From Rhynchosporium graminicola (lineage: Eukaryota; Ascomycota; Leotiomycetes; Helotiales; Ploettnerulaceae), in contig FJUW01000046.1 of the NCBI GenBank assembly GCA_900074885.1, positions 659,645 to 723,644 of the forward strand: 64,000 nt of DNA. The letters are read 5' to 3'. This document shows, one piece after another, positions 47,501-59,932 of the stretch. Both the position numbers and the translations under genes were made by a program. Within the stretch, counting starts at the first letter, position 1; each line of letters begins with the position of its first letter. The notes beneath the pieces are model-generated. The model saw nothing but the letters and a program-made list of their open reading frames with translations, ran no database searches and was not told the origin of the DNA.

Positions 47501-48319
47501 GTTACTTACTAGTGGTCATCCCTAAGAAAGACGTGGCTGTTTGCATGAGCGTTTGGGCCGTTGCACACCAAGTTTTGCAGCGGCTTGTTGTGGTGAATCG
47601 AGAAGGCTGACGAGAAGCAGGGAAGAAGTTGTTGGAGGGATGAGTCAGCGTGAAGCTATCTGTGATCTGTGGAAACTCTCGTTAGTCGATACACGATTTG
47701 CAAGGACGAAGGTGCAGCCTGGCTACGGCAAAACCACGAAGACATGAAGAAAGCAGAACACCGCAAAAGTGATTCAAACCCCAAATGACAGTTCGATATA
47801 ATAACCACTTGGTATAATATTGAAGCCACTCTTTGAAAACGAAATGAATGAAAGGAAAGCGCACCATAACCCCGGCAGGAAAATTGGAGGTCTCTTAGTG
47901 GAGCCAACAAAGCCACAGTTGAGCCTACAAGCCAGCAGTCATGAAGCTCGATTCGAGGATTGATAGTTCTCAAGTCACTCCGCACCCAAAGTAGCAGTGG
48001 GGAGTGGCGCTTCAAATAGATATAATCTGGGTGGGTTCCCAATTCGGAGTAGAAAGTATTGCATTTTCTACGCAGGTACATGCCTCAAGTTTAGGCTCAC
48101 CGCTTTTTATCTGCACATACCATTTGGACAGGCAGAACCGGAATGTGAGCCTAAACGTAAGGCGTATACTTCCGTGGTGATCTAATTACTGTACTATATG
48201 ACAAGCAACCTCTCTAGAAGCACAAGCATTAAATGCTCAATCTTTCTCACATTCATCCGCTGTTAACAGCAGTCTCGGAGAAGCAGCTATTGAGAGAAAG
48301 AAGAAAAGCAACGGGACAT
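44519..48319. other. gene-poor region, about 3.8 kb
   Basis: 3' flank of the secreted protein gene and then AT-rich spacer. Frames of 60-140 codons exist (for example 46203-46508 plus and 47656-48081 minus) but none has a convincing start, introns or family. A tRNA-like TTCAAAT loop near 45650 was checked and rejected. Confidence 0.5.
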
Positions 48320-48541
48320 CTAGTCAAACTCGTAGAGATTTGCACCATTATTTGGATCATCGCCATCTGAAATATCAACAGAACCTTCTCGGACCTCCAG
48401 ATGATTAGAGTCCTATGATAAAGTTAGCACAGTATTAAAAGGCTTGAGACGATTTACATTACCATGGTTACCGGATGATGGCGCAACTCTACATTTGGGG
48501 CCGTTCACAGCGTTGTCGAACCAGCAGTCTCCAAAGTAGCA
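48320..48541 (-). CDS. last two exons of a small unrecognised gene (5' part unresolved)
   Basis: Exon 48458-48541 (28 codons, reading CYFGDCWFDNAVNGPKC and then a Gly/Asn end) is joined over a 45-nt intron (gtaaat..gctaactttatcatag) to exon 48320-48412. That exon gives 30 residues and a stop, with an acidic end (DISDGDDPNNGANLYEFD). The splice pair, branch motif, phase-0 match on both sides and biased composition make a real or recently real gene likely. The upstream exon is unclear: a strong donor (gtgaga) lies at 48639, but every phase leading to it meets a stop. A frame starting at 48912 has a signal-peptide-like opening (MWYRLLLAFVVACLLCS) and may be exon 1. It may be a secreted protein or a pseudogene with a broken middle. 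I do not recognise the family. Confidence 0.45.
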
Positions 48542-50679
48542 CTGAGGGATATCATGATCGGGTTGTCGTATTTACTGTAGGTTGTAACGAGACGACGCTC
48601 CAAATGCAGCGGGAGCTGGTTAGGAGCCTCGCATCTCACCTCTAAGGCTGATCAAGATTCCGGGAAGAATGGCGTTATTTGGAAGTCATTAGCAGTGAGC
48701 AAATGGATATTTGACTCCCGCAAAGTAAAAATGTTGCTGCAGGAAATCAAATATTCAGAAGGGGATACGCAATTCGAAATGAGCAAGCCAAGGTCTCTTC
48801 TTCTCCTGACAAGACATGTATGGCGAACCCGTAGACGAAGACTTCCGAAAAACGGATATAAGCTGCAGAGCAAACAAGCAACGACGAATGCTAAGAGAAG
48901 GCGGTACCACATAGATTTGCCAAATGTAAGGCGTAGTATGTTCTTCCATACCTAACAGCTTCAGCAATACTTCTACTATCATCCATCTTTTGATTGGTGC
49001 TGTAGAGAGGTAGTTGGTTAGTGGCAGAAAAGAGGGGATGCAAGAACAATACGAAAAACCATTCTACCTTGCGGCTTTGTATGCCGGGTTGTAAGGCCAA
49101 CATCACAAGTAACCCTTCTTCGTAAAGTCAGGAATGAGATTTGAAAATGTGTGGGTACGAAATTACTTCTCGTGGGAATAGGCTGGAATAGACGCAAGAC
49201 TTTGGAAGTGATGAGACGTTCCTCCGCGATTACGTAATCTCATTCTTATCCGAGAGTGGCTGGGCTGGTTAGGCGCAGGCGCTGGCGCTGTAAGGAAGTG
49301 TCTTAGCGCTGTGGCGTGTTCCAGCAGCGCGCTTCACGGCCAATCCAACTTCGAATATCAATAACGCTAGGCAAACGGATACTAGAAAAACAAAATTGCA
49401 ACAATTCAACAGCCCCTAATTCTGAACACCACGTTCCTTTGTTAACTTAACGAGATTACTATAGTGTTTTCACCGAATGAGCCGAAGGATATTAAGATCC
49501 GGACTTACCCTCAGAATTACTTGTTTCCCGCCAACGTATGACATTTGACGCCACACCACCCTTACAGTTAGTTATAAGCTATTCCTTTGAATTCTGGTTA
49601 TTTGTTCTCATTCAGCTATTTGACTGCTCTAGAGCTCCAAACCAACTGGGTTAGCAGAAAAGGAATCTATTACACCAAAAATGCATGTTGCCACCGTGGA
49701 AATACTTTGCTTATGAGTACAGGACCGCTCATCCAAGCCCGTAGGAAAACATGATTATTCAAGTTGACTGATTCTCAGCGGCAGAAAAACTCAAGTTACC
49801 AGCCATTCATTCATTTCAAGTCGGGCGAGGTCTTCTGCACTTGTTAGATCACTTCCTTATCTCTTGCCACAATACTCAGGCTGCACGAACAACAATCCTG
49901 CCATCATCGCTAGGCTACATCAGCAACAGTCGAGTTTAGATCAAACCCTAATAACTTTGTACAAGTAGAAAGGACCCCCATTCCGGAAGACGAAACATTT
50001 CACAAGATATCTATAACTCTTGAGACTTTGGATACATATCTATACTGCGACGCAGCATTGCCACACGTCGAAGTCTCCTCCTTCCATTTCGCTTCCCTGT
50101 AGTGATCAAGGGTGAAATGGGAGCGTTCCCCTTTCACATAAAATTAGATAGACGTGTGACTACCTACACTTTGTTTGCTGTTTGCCGACTGCTACTGTCA
50201 CACTAAACCGGGGTACTTCTGATGCTTACATATTATCATCTCGAGGATATTCTCCAAGACCCCGCATCTGGCCGTTCGAGACGATTACCTTGATCACAAT
50301 ATCTGTTATAACTACGAGTGGCCCGTCTCCTCTGTTATTCGTCTCTAATGAGGCAGGCTCAACTGTGAGATGCTAATGGGATGGAGAATTGAAGAGCTTC
50401 GAGAAGCTACGAATATAGCTCAAGTCCTGCTCTAATGACCACGTGGCATAGATACCCTCTTGAATTCGAGAAACATCCGGACAATATTCGCTTTAATTAT
50501 ACACTCTAGTCTGAGACATGGAAAGGTTTCCACGACTAACGGAACGCCGTTCTCATTTTGGCCCTCAACACAACAAGAGTAAAGAAGTGACAAATTGCCA
50601 AAATAAAGCCTGAATGAGATATCCGCGCAACCAACCGGCACCTTCCCCGTAGTATCCCAAACACACCCCAAAGACTCAT
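48542..50679. other. intergenic region, about 2.1 kb
   Basis: Includes the unresolved 5' part of the small gene at 48.3-48.5 kb (possibly up to 48912) and the 3' flank of MCM7. The 83-codon minus-strand frame at 50432-50683 overlaps the end of MCM7 in another phase and is a shadow or 3' UTR. Confidence 0.5.
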
Positions 50680-53352
50680 TCACTCCATCTCAAACTCCGC
50701 ATCTCTCGCCATATGCGCAGCTTCGCTTACTATGAAAATGAGTCTCGTCCCGTTCCCAGCCGTTTGCCAGATCTGTTCTCATGGTTAGCGCACATCCATC
50801 AAATTCACACATCAAAAACTTCATGCGATAACTTACGTCCAAATCAGTATACTCCATAACAGCAGTCTGCCACTGATCAATCGTGAAGCCCTTTGCCAGC
50901 ACCCGTCCCTCCACCTTCTTCATGCTCAACTCCATACCCAGCTCGTCATCGCCCTCGTCCGCATCATCAGGTCTGCATTGTCCGCTTTCCGCAAGCGCTC
51001 TCACCATGTTGTAAATCCTCGAACTAGGACTCATATCTTTCCCAAACCCGCCTTGATCCTGGTATAAAGACTCCTTCGAAGCTTCAATTAGTCGTAAAGC
51101 TTCATCGACATCATCCTGTACGACTTCTTCACTGAAACGTAGACGAGCGAGTGCTTGCGCGAGACGGAGAATGCCGAGGAGTGTACGGGGTGATGTATGT
51201 GTGAATTGCTTTTTGTTCTTCTCGTCGCGGGATTGCTGGTCGCGCATCTTAACGTAGGCTTTTACCATGTATTCTGAGACTGGGGTGGGGACTACTGGAC
51301 GGAAAGTACGGGCCTGAGCGACGTATTGGCGAACTTCGTGGGGAGTGAACACTACGCCGTCAGTGTCTGGATGGCGGTTGTTCATGTGCACAAATGTGAC
51401 GTGGCGGGCGAGGAGAGCATCTGTATCTCGTGTAGGTGTATCGAGAATTAGGAAGAGGACGTCGAAACGAGAGAGAAGAGCGGCTGGAAGATTAATGTTT
51501 TCGACTGGTGAGATGCGGGGGTTGTAGCGGCCGTACAGAGGATTGGCAGCTGCTAGAATAGAAGTACGTGCGTTGAGAGTTGTGGATATACCGGCCTTTG
51601 AGATCGAGATTGTTTGCTGTTCCATCACTTCGTGGATAGCAGTTCTGTCACTATCGTCCATCTTGTCGAACTCATCTATACAGCAGATACCATTATCAGC
51701 CAGTACAAGGGCACCGCCTTCTAAAATCATTTCGTCTGTGACAGGATCCTTCATGACAGCTGCAGTAAGACCAACACCACTGCTTCCTCGACCAGTCGTG
51801 TAAACACCACGGGGAGCGACCTTGGTGATATACTTGAGTAATTGAGATTTAGCCACACCGGGATCACCCATCAAGCAAATATTAATGTCTCCTCTAATCC
51901 GCATACCGTCTCCCATAGCTTTTGTTACACCTCCGACAAGGAGCAATAACAGTGCTTTCTTAACATCCAAGTGACCGTAAATCTCGGGCGCGATGGATTT
52001 CGCGAGGTATTCGTAAACATGGCCAGACGATCGATATTGCTCAATGCGCTTGAAGACTCGGCTGTCAACGGCTAGATCCTCGTAGGCTTTCTTATGCTGG
52101 GTAACATGTTGAGCTTCCAGAAATGTGTCAGTCAGGAGGCCAGCTCTGATAGCCTTAAATCCCGTGTATGGTGTTGGCAGGAATATACCAGCGATATCTA
52201 CCACGTCACCTGGGTTGATGCGACGGACCAAAGCGCCATGACAAAGCACAGTCAACATTCTTGGTATGTGGCCAACTGGCACCTGTTCGGCCATCTCCTG
52301 GATTTTCACTTCCTGGAATGGCTGGAACTTCGAAGCACGAGTTGAGTGGTGCAACTGTCCTCTGGTTTGGTTGAGTTTACACTCTTGGGAGGGACACTCG
52401 ACCAATGGACCGAAAGTCCTCGTTCCAACAGGTTGGAAAATCTCACATCCACAACTTTCACAGGTATACGCGTTGACCTCGACAGTTGGCTTGACATCCG
52501 AAACTCTGGTGGTGATTCCTCGCACAGTAATCAAATGACCCAGGTGCTCCCCACGGACTTGTCTTACGGCCAATGCCTTGATTGGGTCGTCGCCGTTCAT
52601 TCTTGGCTTGAAGTTCAGGGTGTATCGACGCGTTAACTCAGCTGGGAAAAGTTCTGGCTCAAGAACGCTCTCTGGTTGATCTGCCGCAGCTATTTGAAGG
52701 GCGTTGTTTCGGGCAGTCCGTTGGGCCATTAGGATATCCAGAACGTCATCCTTGTAACTGAATGCAATGTCAGTATGACTCCTCATTCGCGACTCGGGCA
52801 CCCTACTTGATTTCTCGGGTAGGATCAGGCATAACTTTGTCCACGGCCTTGGATAAAATATCAAGATAATGCTTCGCGTTTATCTCAATCGATGCAACCA
52901 AGTTCAACGGGGTCCCACTCTCTTCTAGAACTTCATCATACTGTTATAGGTCAGAGCTGCCCATTATTGCGCCAGGAGCGTCCCTACCTTTGCAAGATCA
53001 TCCAAATCAATTGTGATCTCGTCCACGTAACGGTCCGCAACCTTCCGAAGCACCTCCATATATTTCAACTTCGGAGTTTTACTTTGAGCCCGTGTCCGTC
53101 TGCGCGTATTCTGGTTTTGCTCATTGTCGTCATCATCCATAAAGTCGTAATCGTCGCTGAAGTCATCTTCGTCTATGTTCATGTCATGAAGAGCGCCTGC
53201 AAGCTCAGATTTTGGAGAAATCTTGAAAGTGGAGAGGAAGTCCTCGAAAGCGACTGTTAAATGTCAGCATAGAGCGCATTAGCAGCATCGGAGCTTTGCA
53301 TACGCTGGTGTTCCTCATAATTGACGGGCGATCGGAAAGTAAGGAGCGACAT
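50680..53352 (-). CDS. mcm7: MCM7, subunit of the MCM2-7 replicative helicase
   Basis: Five exons (53304-53352, 52988-53253, 52807-52940, 50837-52757, 50680-50772) give 820 residues, typical for MCM7. The start is the ATG at 53352 ([16 protein letters not shown]). An acidic stretch ([18 protein letters not shown]) precedes the N-terminal MCM domain. The zinc site reads CESCGC then CPSQEC (about 252-283). The AAA+ core carries Walker [10 protein letters not shown] (about 446), Walker [10 protein letters not shown] (about 509) and arginine finger SRFDVLF (about 581). The winged-helix end closes with [26 protein letters not shown], where the last 64-nt intron falls. MCM7 is loaded at origins by ORC, Cdc6 and Cdt1 and unwinds DNA within CMG. 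It is divergent from PEX1. All motifs are intact and nothing unusual is seen. Confidence 0.97.
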
Positions 53353-53839
53353 CTTGCGCAAAGCCCCTGAACTTAGAACCTGGCCTTTCTTTGTCTTCGC
53401 AGAAACACTCAAAAGGCACGTTGCACAACTCAGGGGATCTAAGTTTTAGTTGCGCAACGTTTGTGAGATCAGGAGTATCGTGTTGATGTGATGGTCATCG
53501 AGGGGTATATCGCAAAACCCAAGGTGACAGGACGGGAGAAGAGAGGCTGGGGACGAGCTTTCCAGGATTGTTTCTCTTTACACGAAAAGTCGCGGTCGCG
53601 TCGAAAATCAACACTTCAAGGCAAATCTATCAGGCGCTTCTCAGAAGCTGCTCTGACTGGCTGGATTATCGAGAATTACTAGAACCACCCACTTAGTCTA
53701 TAATTATACTCACTCACCAGCCGGGCCGAGGCATATGGTCACAGCTCTTAGCGGTCTTCAGTATTCGAGCTTCACGAGCTTTACGCGCTTTATAACCATT
53801 GCGCCTCTAGCAATTTCACTGCACCATCTACCATCTACC
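53353..53839. promoter_or_regulatory. shared divergent promoter MCM7 / PEX1
   Basis: 487 bp between two opposed start codons. TCGCGT at 53596-53601 (ACGCGA on the MCM7 strand), within a CGCGGTCGCGTCG cluster, resembles the MluI-cell-cycle-box core ACGCGN used for G1/S genes by MBF/SBF in yeasts; a second ACGCGC lies near 53779. This fits the cell-cycle role of MCM7 but is a short-motif match only. Confidence 0.45.
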
Positions 53840-56800
53840 ATGGCTCCTGATACTCGGAAACGGGGCAGTCAGCCAACTTCTGCAGAAATTTCACTTATCC
53901 ATCTCAAGAATTGCTTGGTTAATCTACCTGCATCATTGTCTTCCCTTTTGGTTAATGTTAATACTGTATGACCCGCGACTTCCTTCCCAAACAGCTTACT
54001 AACTCTCTCCCAGCCTGCACAGGATGTCATTATAGAGTTGAACTATCGACTACCGAAACCTCCGGCTTCTGCTGAACAGAATGGCGCCCCAACAACGCGG
54101 TCTATATTCGCAGGATGGACGGGCATGCAAAGCAAGCGCAAGCTTGCACCCATTGTGAACAGAGATGGAATTAGTGGGACAAAGGGAAACATATCCGGCC
54201 GAGAACAAGACGTGGCGCTTGTAGAGATCGATGCGACATTTGCGCGAAGTCTGGGAATAACAGACGGGCAGAAGGTTACGGCTAGCATACACATCGACCC
54301 TCCCGTTGCGCATACGATCAACATAGAACCTTTGACAGCGGAAGACTGGGAAATCATAGAGTTGCATGCGAATTTCCTAGAACTGAATCTTGTATCCCAG
54401 ATCAGAGCCCTGCCTAATCCGAATTTTACCCCCTCGAGTGGACCAAAGCCCCCACCACATCCCCTCACTCTCCATCTATCGCCTACCTCAACAGCCAATA
54501 TCATTATTACATCCCTCGTTCCAGAACCGCCGTCCAGCTCCCCATATGCTAAGCTTTCCCCGGATGCCGAAGTAATCGTTGCGCCCAAGACAAGATCCAA
54601 ACCTTCCCGAACATCTGGGGAAACACGTAGTGTTTCTTCGAGAAAGAGTGCTGGTGTTAGAAGTGGCGCGAGTACGGTTGGAAGGCGGAATGCCCGTGAA
54701 GAGGTTCGCCCAGCTATGTTTTTCAGAGGTCTCGACCGAAGCCTTTGTAAAGAGTGGTTCGACGAGACTAAGGAAGCAAAAGACGTGGGCCTTAAAGTCT
54801 GGGTGGATCGAGATATGCTACTTTCAAAAGCCTTGAAGGGTATCACATGGGTGTGTGTTACAGTAGTGAAACCAGCAAGCTTATTGGCACCTATTGATCC
54901 TCGGAAACAACAAAAGGAGATTGATAATTTGGGAGAAGCTGGAAAGATTGCGTCAAGAGTTGTGGCTAAGCTTGTGGCTTGGGATGATCCTCCTGACAGT
55001 CAACATGTCGCTCTTTCATTTGCGCTCTGTGCTGCAATGGCCTCTGAAGGGATTATCGGTGGGGTAGTGAAGCTTGAGCCAGCGCCCCAGCAGGTCTCGA
55101 AGACCGTGCCTCCTGCAAGCAAAGATCCATCTCAGCCGGCTCCAAAATCTGGTACTCACGTTATGAAAGTATACCCATTCTCATCAGAGACTGGAAAATC
55201 TAGCGATGGGTTGAAGTTTGGCGGAGAGTCGAAAGTAGAGCGCGAAGAAGCGAGTCGACGCATCATGAAAATGTATGGTTCGGAAGGAGCTCAAGATGCA
55301 CTCTTTGACGGTCCTATCACCGATGGATCTATCCTTGGGAAACCTCGTGTCGATGTGTCAGGCTGGGAGGGTGGAATAATTCGTTTCGATCATCCTCCTT
55401 TAGAAAGCGGAAAAATGATCTGCAATTGGTTCCTAGGTTCCGAGAGGAAAATCACTATCGAGATTCAAGCTGCCGTCCCACGGCCTTCCTCGAGTTCGAA
55501 AGCCATTATGGTCGGAGAACCTCTTCCGCTTCAAGCCCCCATTTTAGTGGGCATCGACAATTTGATTGAGCAGCTGCAAGGCCATCTTTCTCATATGTCC
55601 TCTGTTCTTCTTACAGGGGCATTGGGTTCAGGAAAGAGCAGTGTGGCACAGCTCTTGGCTCATCGCCTACGATCCGAGAACCTGTTCCATACTACGTATT
55701 TTTCATGTCGTCAAATGGTCACGGATGAAACGAGAATTGCAACGATCAAAGAAACGTTTAACCGCATCTTCATGGGTGCTGCTTGGGGAGCGCGTCTAGG
55801 CGGTAAATCTTTAGTGATATTGGATGATCTGGATAAACTATGTCCCGTGAAAACGGAGCTAGAAGTTGGAAGTGAAAATGGTCGCAGCCGGCAAATCAGT
55901 GAAGGCGTCTGTGCTGTCGTCAGACAGTATTGTGGACGAGATAGCGGTGTTGTGCTACTAACTACAGCCCAGGCTAAAGAGTCCCTCCACAATGTCATTG
56001 TTGGTGGACATGTCGTCCGTGAGATCGTTGGTCTCAAGGCACCGAATAAAGAAGGGCGAAGGCGGGTCGTGGAGATGGTAGTGAAGCAAAATGTGACCGA
56101 AGATAGCTCAAGCGACAGGCCGAGGAGCACTGGTAGCAGGCCGACAACAGCGAATGGCAGTGGTGGCGAGGAAGAAGATGGTGCTTGGATGGACAGCGCC
56201 AGTGCACCGAGCCGGCCTGGATCATCAGGGACATCTGAGGGCTTCTCGATTTCACCAGATCTCGATTTTCTCGATCTTGCAGGCGAAACTGATGGCTACA
56301 TGCCTGGAGATCTCGTACTTCTCGTTGCACGGGCAAGAAGTGAAGCCTTGATCCGATCTGTTTCCCAGTCTTCCAAGGCTACTGATGCAGCCGGAGTTCA
56401 ACTCAGTCGGGAAGACTTCAATAGTGCCTTGAAAGGATTCACACCTGCTTCTCTACGCAATGTGACCCTCCAAACCAGCACCACAACATTTGCCTCAATC
56501 GGCGGCTTGCACGAAACTCGTAAAATCCTCCTCGAAACCCTTCAGTACCCAACCACCTACGCTCCCATCTTCGCACAATGTCCACTTCGTCTCCGATCCG
56601 GTCTCCTCCTCTATGGCTATCCCGGATGCGGCAAAACCCTCCTCGCATCCGCCGTAGCAGGCGAATGCGGTCTCAATTTCATATCGGTAAAAGGCCCCGA
56701 GATCCTCAACAAATACATCGGTGCTTCCGAAAAGTCCGTTCGCGATCTCTTTGACCGCGCCGAAGCCGCTCGACCCTGCGTCCTTTTCTTTGATGAATTC

Positions 56801-57652
56801 GATTCCATCGCGCCAAAACGAGGTCACGACTCGACGGGTGTAACGGATCGCGTTGTCAATCAACTGTTGACGCAAATGGATGGTGCAGAAGGATTATCGG
56901 GCGTTTATGTGCTGGCTGCGACATCGAGACCAGATCTCATTGACCCCGCTTTGTTACGTCCAGGTCGTCTAGATAAATCTCTTATCTGCGACCTCCCATC
57001 CCGCGAAGACAGGATCGATATCCTCCGTGCTCTCGGCACACAACTCAAACTTAGCGAGGAAGTTCTTTCCAACCTTCCAAACATAGCCAATCGTACAGAT
57101 GGCTACTCGGGCGCAGATCTTCAAGCTTTGGTGTATAATGCGCATCTAGAAGCTATCCACGATGTACTTGGTGATCAAGACCACGATGAACTTTCGGGTG
57201 GGAAGGAGAAAGGTGCGAATGGAGTGAACGGGAGTGGGCCGGGACCGAGGAATTTCATTCAATTCCGCTACGGAATCGAAGCCGAACGTCTCGAGTCTGA
57301 AGCACGTTCAAAAGCCGGGCATAACAAAAGCAAACTCCTCGCCGAGCGCGCTCTTATCTCCTCCAAACTCTTGGAAATCAAGAACGCGAAGAAGAGGGCT
57401 AAGTTAGAGAGATCGGGTGGTAGAGACATGGGACGAGCGGGAGGGGAAGCGAAGGAGGAGAAAGAGCAGCAGGAAGTTATTATTGGATGGGAACATGTGG
57501 AGAAGAGTCTGAAGAGTACGAGGGCGAGCATTAGCCAACAGGAGAGGGGACGGCTGGAGACCATTTATAGGGAATTTGTGGTGGGGAGGAATGGGGAGAT
57601 GAAGAGTGGTGAGGGAGGGAGGGAGGTAGGTGGTAGGACGAGCTTGATGTGA
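53840..57652 (+). CDS. pex1: PEX1, peroxisomal AAA+ ATPase
   Basis: Exons 53840-53965 and 54014-57652, split by a 48-nt intron (gtatga..ctctctcccag), encode 1254 residues. The ATG at 53840 (MAPDTRKRGSQPTSAEISLI) was preferred over an in-frame ATG at 53735 because the extra 35 residues lack family likeness. The N-terminal double-psi-barrel-like part contains LVEIDATFARSLGITDGQKV. D1 has Walker A GALGSGKSS near residue 577 and an ILDDLDKL Walker B without the catalytic Glu. D2 has GYPGCGKT near 910, FFDEFDSIAPKRG near 970 and DPALLRPGRLD. Asymmetry between a weak D1 and an intact D2 is usual for PEX1. With PEX6 it forms the hexamer that pulls ubiquitinated PEX5 out of the peroxisomal membrane; in fungi this supports beta-oxidation and often infection. 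The C-terminus is a basic low-complexity tail. Confidence 0.96.
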
Positions 57653-59932
57653 GGTGGGGGAATGTATGCAAGTTACGTGAAATATTTGCAAATATATCAC
57701 GTCTTGAGTATGAATCTGAATTTTGTGTTATCGCCGCTGTTTAGTCTTCGAATGGCGATCATTCTTGAACGACCCCTCCTGACTGATACATATATCACAT
57801 GAAGCAGCTTTTTATCAGATCCTTGCTGCTTCAAGTGTGACATGGTAAGTTCACTAATCACCTTTATAATCACTTCTTACCTCAGTTCAGATCACCTAAA
57901 CAGTCGAGTCGTCGTCACGCAGCGGAAGGTGAATGGAGATCCAATCGATCACTCTAACCAGTGGCGCCTTCCGTAAATTCACTCTAATCTCCATAAAGTC
58001 CTACTACCACCCAATCTACAAACATCTTTCTTCTGATCAAATAATGAAATATTAGCAAGCCCTCAATGTCTTTATTCCCACCAAAACCATCACTCAGTCC
58101 AAAACTTACATAATGCAAATCGCACCATCAGCAAGGTGAATTTCCCAATGAACAACTAGCGCATTCAGCAGTTGCGATCTACCTTTGTAGTAACATCCTG
58201 CTACTATTTGCTCCACAGACATCTTTCTTTTTACAGAACATGAAAGGAATCAGCGTATACCACCCCTCCTCTCTCTTTCACCACAGACTCAACAAACCAA
58301 AAGTCGACTAACTCCCTCCCTCAGCCCAGCTTTTAAGTAGAAGCAAGCCACCGCCTCAGGCATACCGCCACACACCTCGCCGGCGCAGCCTCACCGACGT
58401 CCTCACCGCCCTAATCCCTCGCCAAACCCACATCTCGTCCAAATACCCAAATAACGTGAAATCCGCCATCAGCAAGGTGAAACCGACGACCCACCACGAA
58501 AGTCGTCTGAGACTGCGTGGAGTACGCAGCAAGCAAACTTCGAGACACTTGTCCTGGGGAATGCAACATAAAAGCCTCTCTCGATAAACCGCGACTTTAC
58601 GACGACCATGGTAAAATAGAAACCTTCATTTCGCAGAAGGTGGCTTCTCTCATCGCTCCGCGGTGAGAGTTTGCTTTGAATTTTTTTTCCTATAATTTTT
58701 CACCTTTGTTATGAGGAGATTTGGAAGGTGAATAGTGCGTGGGGTGATTAATTACCTTTATTTTTTGTTTGTTTTGGTGTTTGTTTACTTTCTGGCTTTG
58801 GCGAGTTATGGAAAGTGGGTCCGGTACAACAGCAAATTTTCTTCGTGGGCGTGACAGATCACTAAGAAGGCTATTATTATAGCGTACGACTTTGATGAGA
58901 ACTTTGGAACACATTTGAGCTTCTCTAGAGATTATTAGGATGGACCACTGGAAGGAAAGCGAGCACGCTTAGAGGGGCGCGTTGAGATTCACTTGTCCTT
59001 AAGATTGCGAAAAGAAAGATTTGAGTCTAATGAGGAAAAAACCAAATATCCCTAAGTTTTCAACTGCTATTTGGAAGAATACAATCTGCTCAATATGGGG
59101 TAATCTAGAGTACTTTTATTATTTATTATTTGAGCAGTAAACGAAGCATGCCAAGAGTTTACTCGGAAATCTTCTGATCCATTTTGATGATGTTGAAGTC
59201 AAGACAGGAGAGCCTTTCATTGACGATGAAAGAATGGAGGTGATTTCTTCACTCTCTCGGCATTTCTGAAGGTGGCCATCCCTTCAGTGTTCACTGTCAC
59301 GATCGCGCCTTCCTCAATTTCACTTGAGGTAAATGTGAGCCTTTCTTTCTCTTACGAACCTCGAAGCTGATTGCGCCAGCATATATATGCTTGCTTTCTG
59401 TGAGGTGTCTCTTGAGCACAGCTAAAAAATATATTCAGCTCGTAATCGAGTAATTGTCCTTGAGTACATGAGGCTTTCTTGCCTCGTGTTGCTGAGCAAG
59501 AAGGGACCCACAAAGAGCATTTTGAATTTCAGATAAAATTTGGGCGTTGAGGGAATAATCTCACCCTTTGAATTTCGTTGAATTTAGTCTTCAGCGTGAT
59601 GGAGTTGAAGGAGGAAACAGTATCTTTCAAGAGATCAGAACAGGCTCGCCAGAGAGGAGCCTTGAAGGCCTTATTAGTCGGCTGAAAGAGATCATAACTA
59701 TGGCATATTCTTCTACAACCTCAGAGCTCTATAAGAGCCCCTATAAGGACAGAGCCAGTTGTCTCATCATTCCTGAAAAAATATCTGAAGATTACTGTCA
59801 CTGTCAGCTTGGTAAACTTGCTGGAATTCCTCCCAAGTACCCGAAGAAAAGTGAATTCATAACAACGCTAAGGATTCGAGATTCAGACCTGAACCTCACC
59901 ATTACAACAAAGATAAGCTCGCTTCTGCCAAA
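57653..59932. other. intergenic region, about 2.3 kb
   Basis: No gene called. At about 58310-58325 there is a textbook acceptor (gactaactccctccctcag) followed by ~90 stop-free codons with biased composition (RHTPRRRSLTDVLTALIPRQ), but no upstream exon fits. The 15-mer catcagcaaggtgaa occurs twice (near 58127 and 58469). The frame at 59568-59936 has no ATG in good context. Confidence 0.45.

Noticed and set aside
50432..50683. 83-codon minus-strand frame at the end of MCM7
   Set aside because: It overlaps the last MCM7 codons in another phase; most likely MCM7 3' UTR.
53735..53839. In-frame upstream start that would add 35 residues to PEX1
   Set aside because: The extension has no likeness to PEX1 N-termini, while MAPDTRKRGSQPT at 53840 is a typical start.
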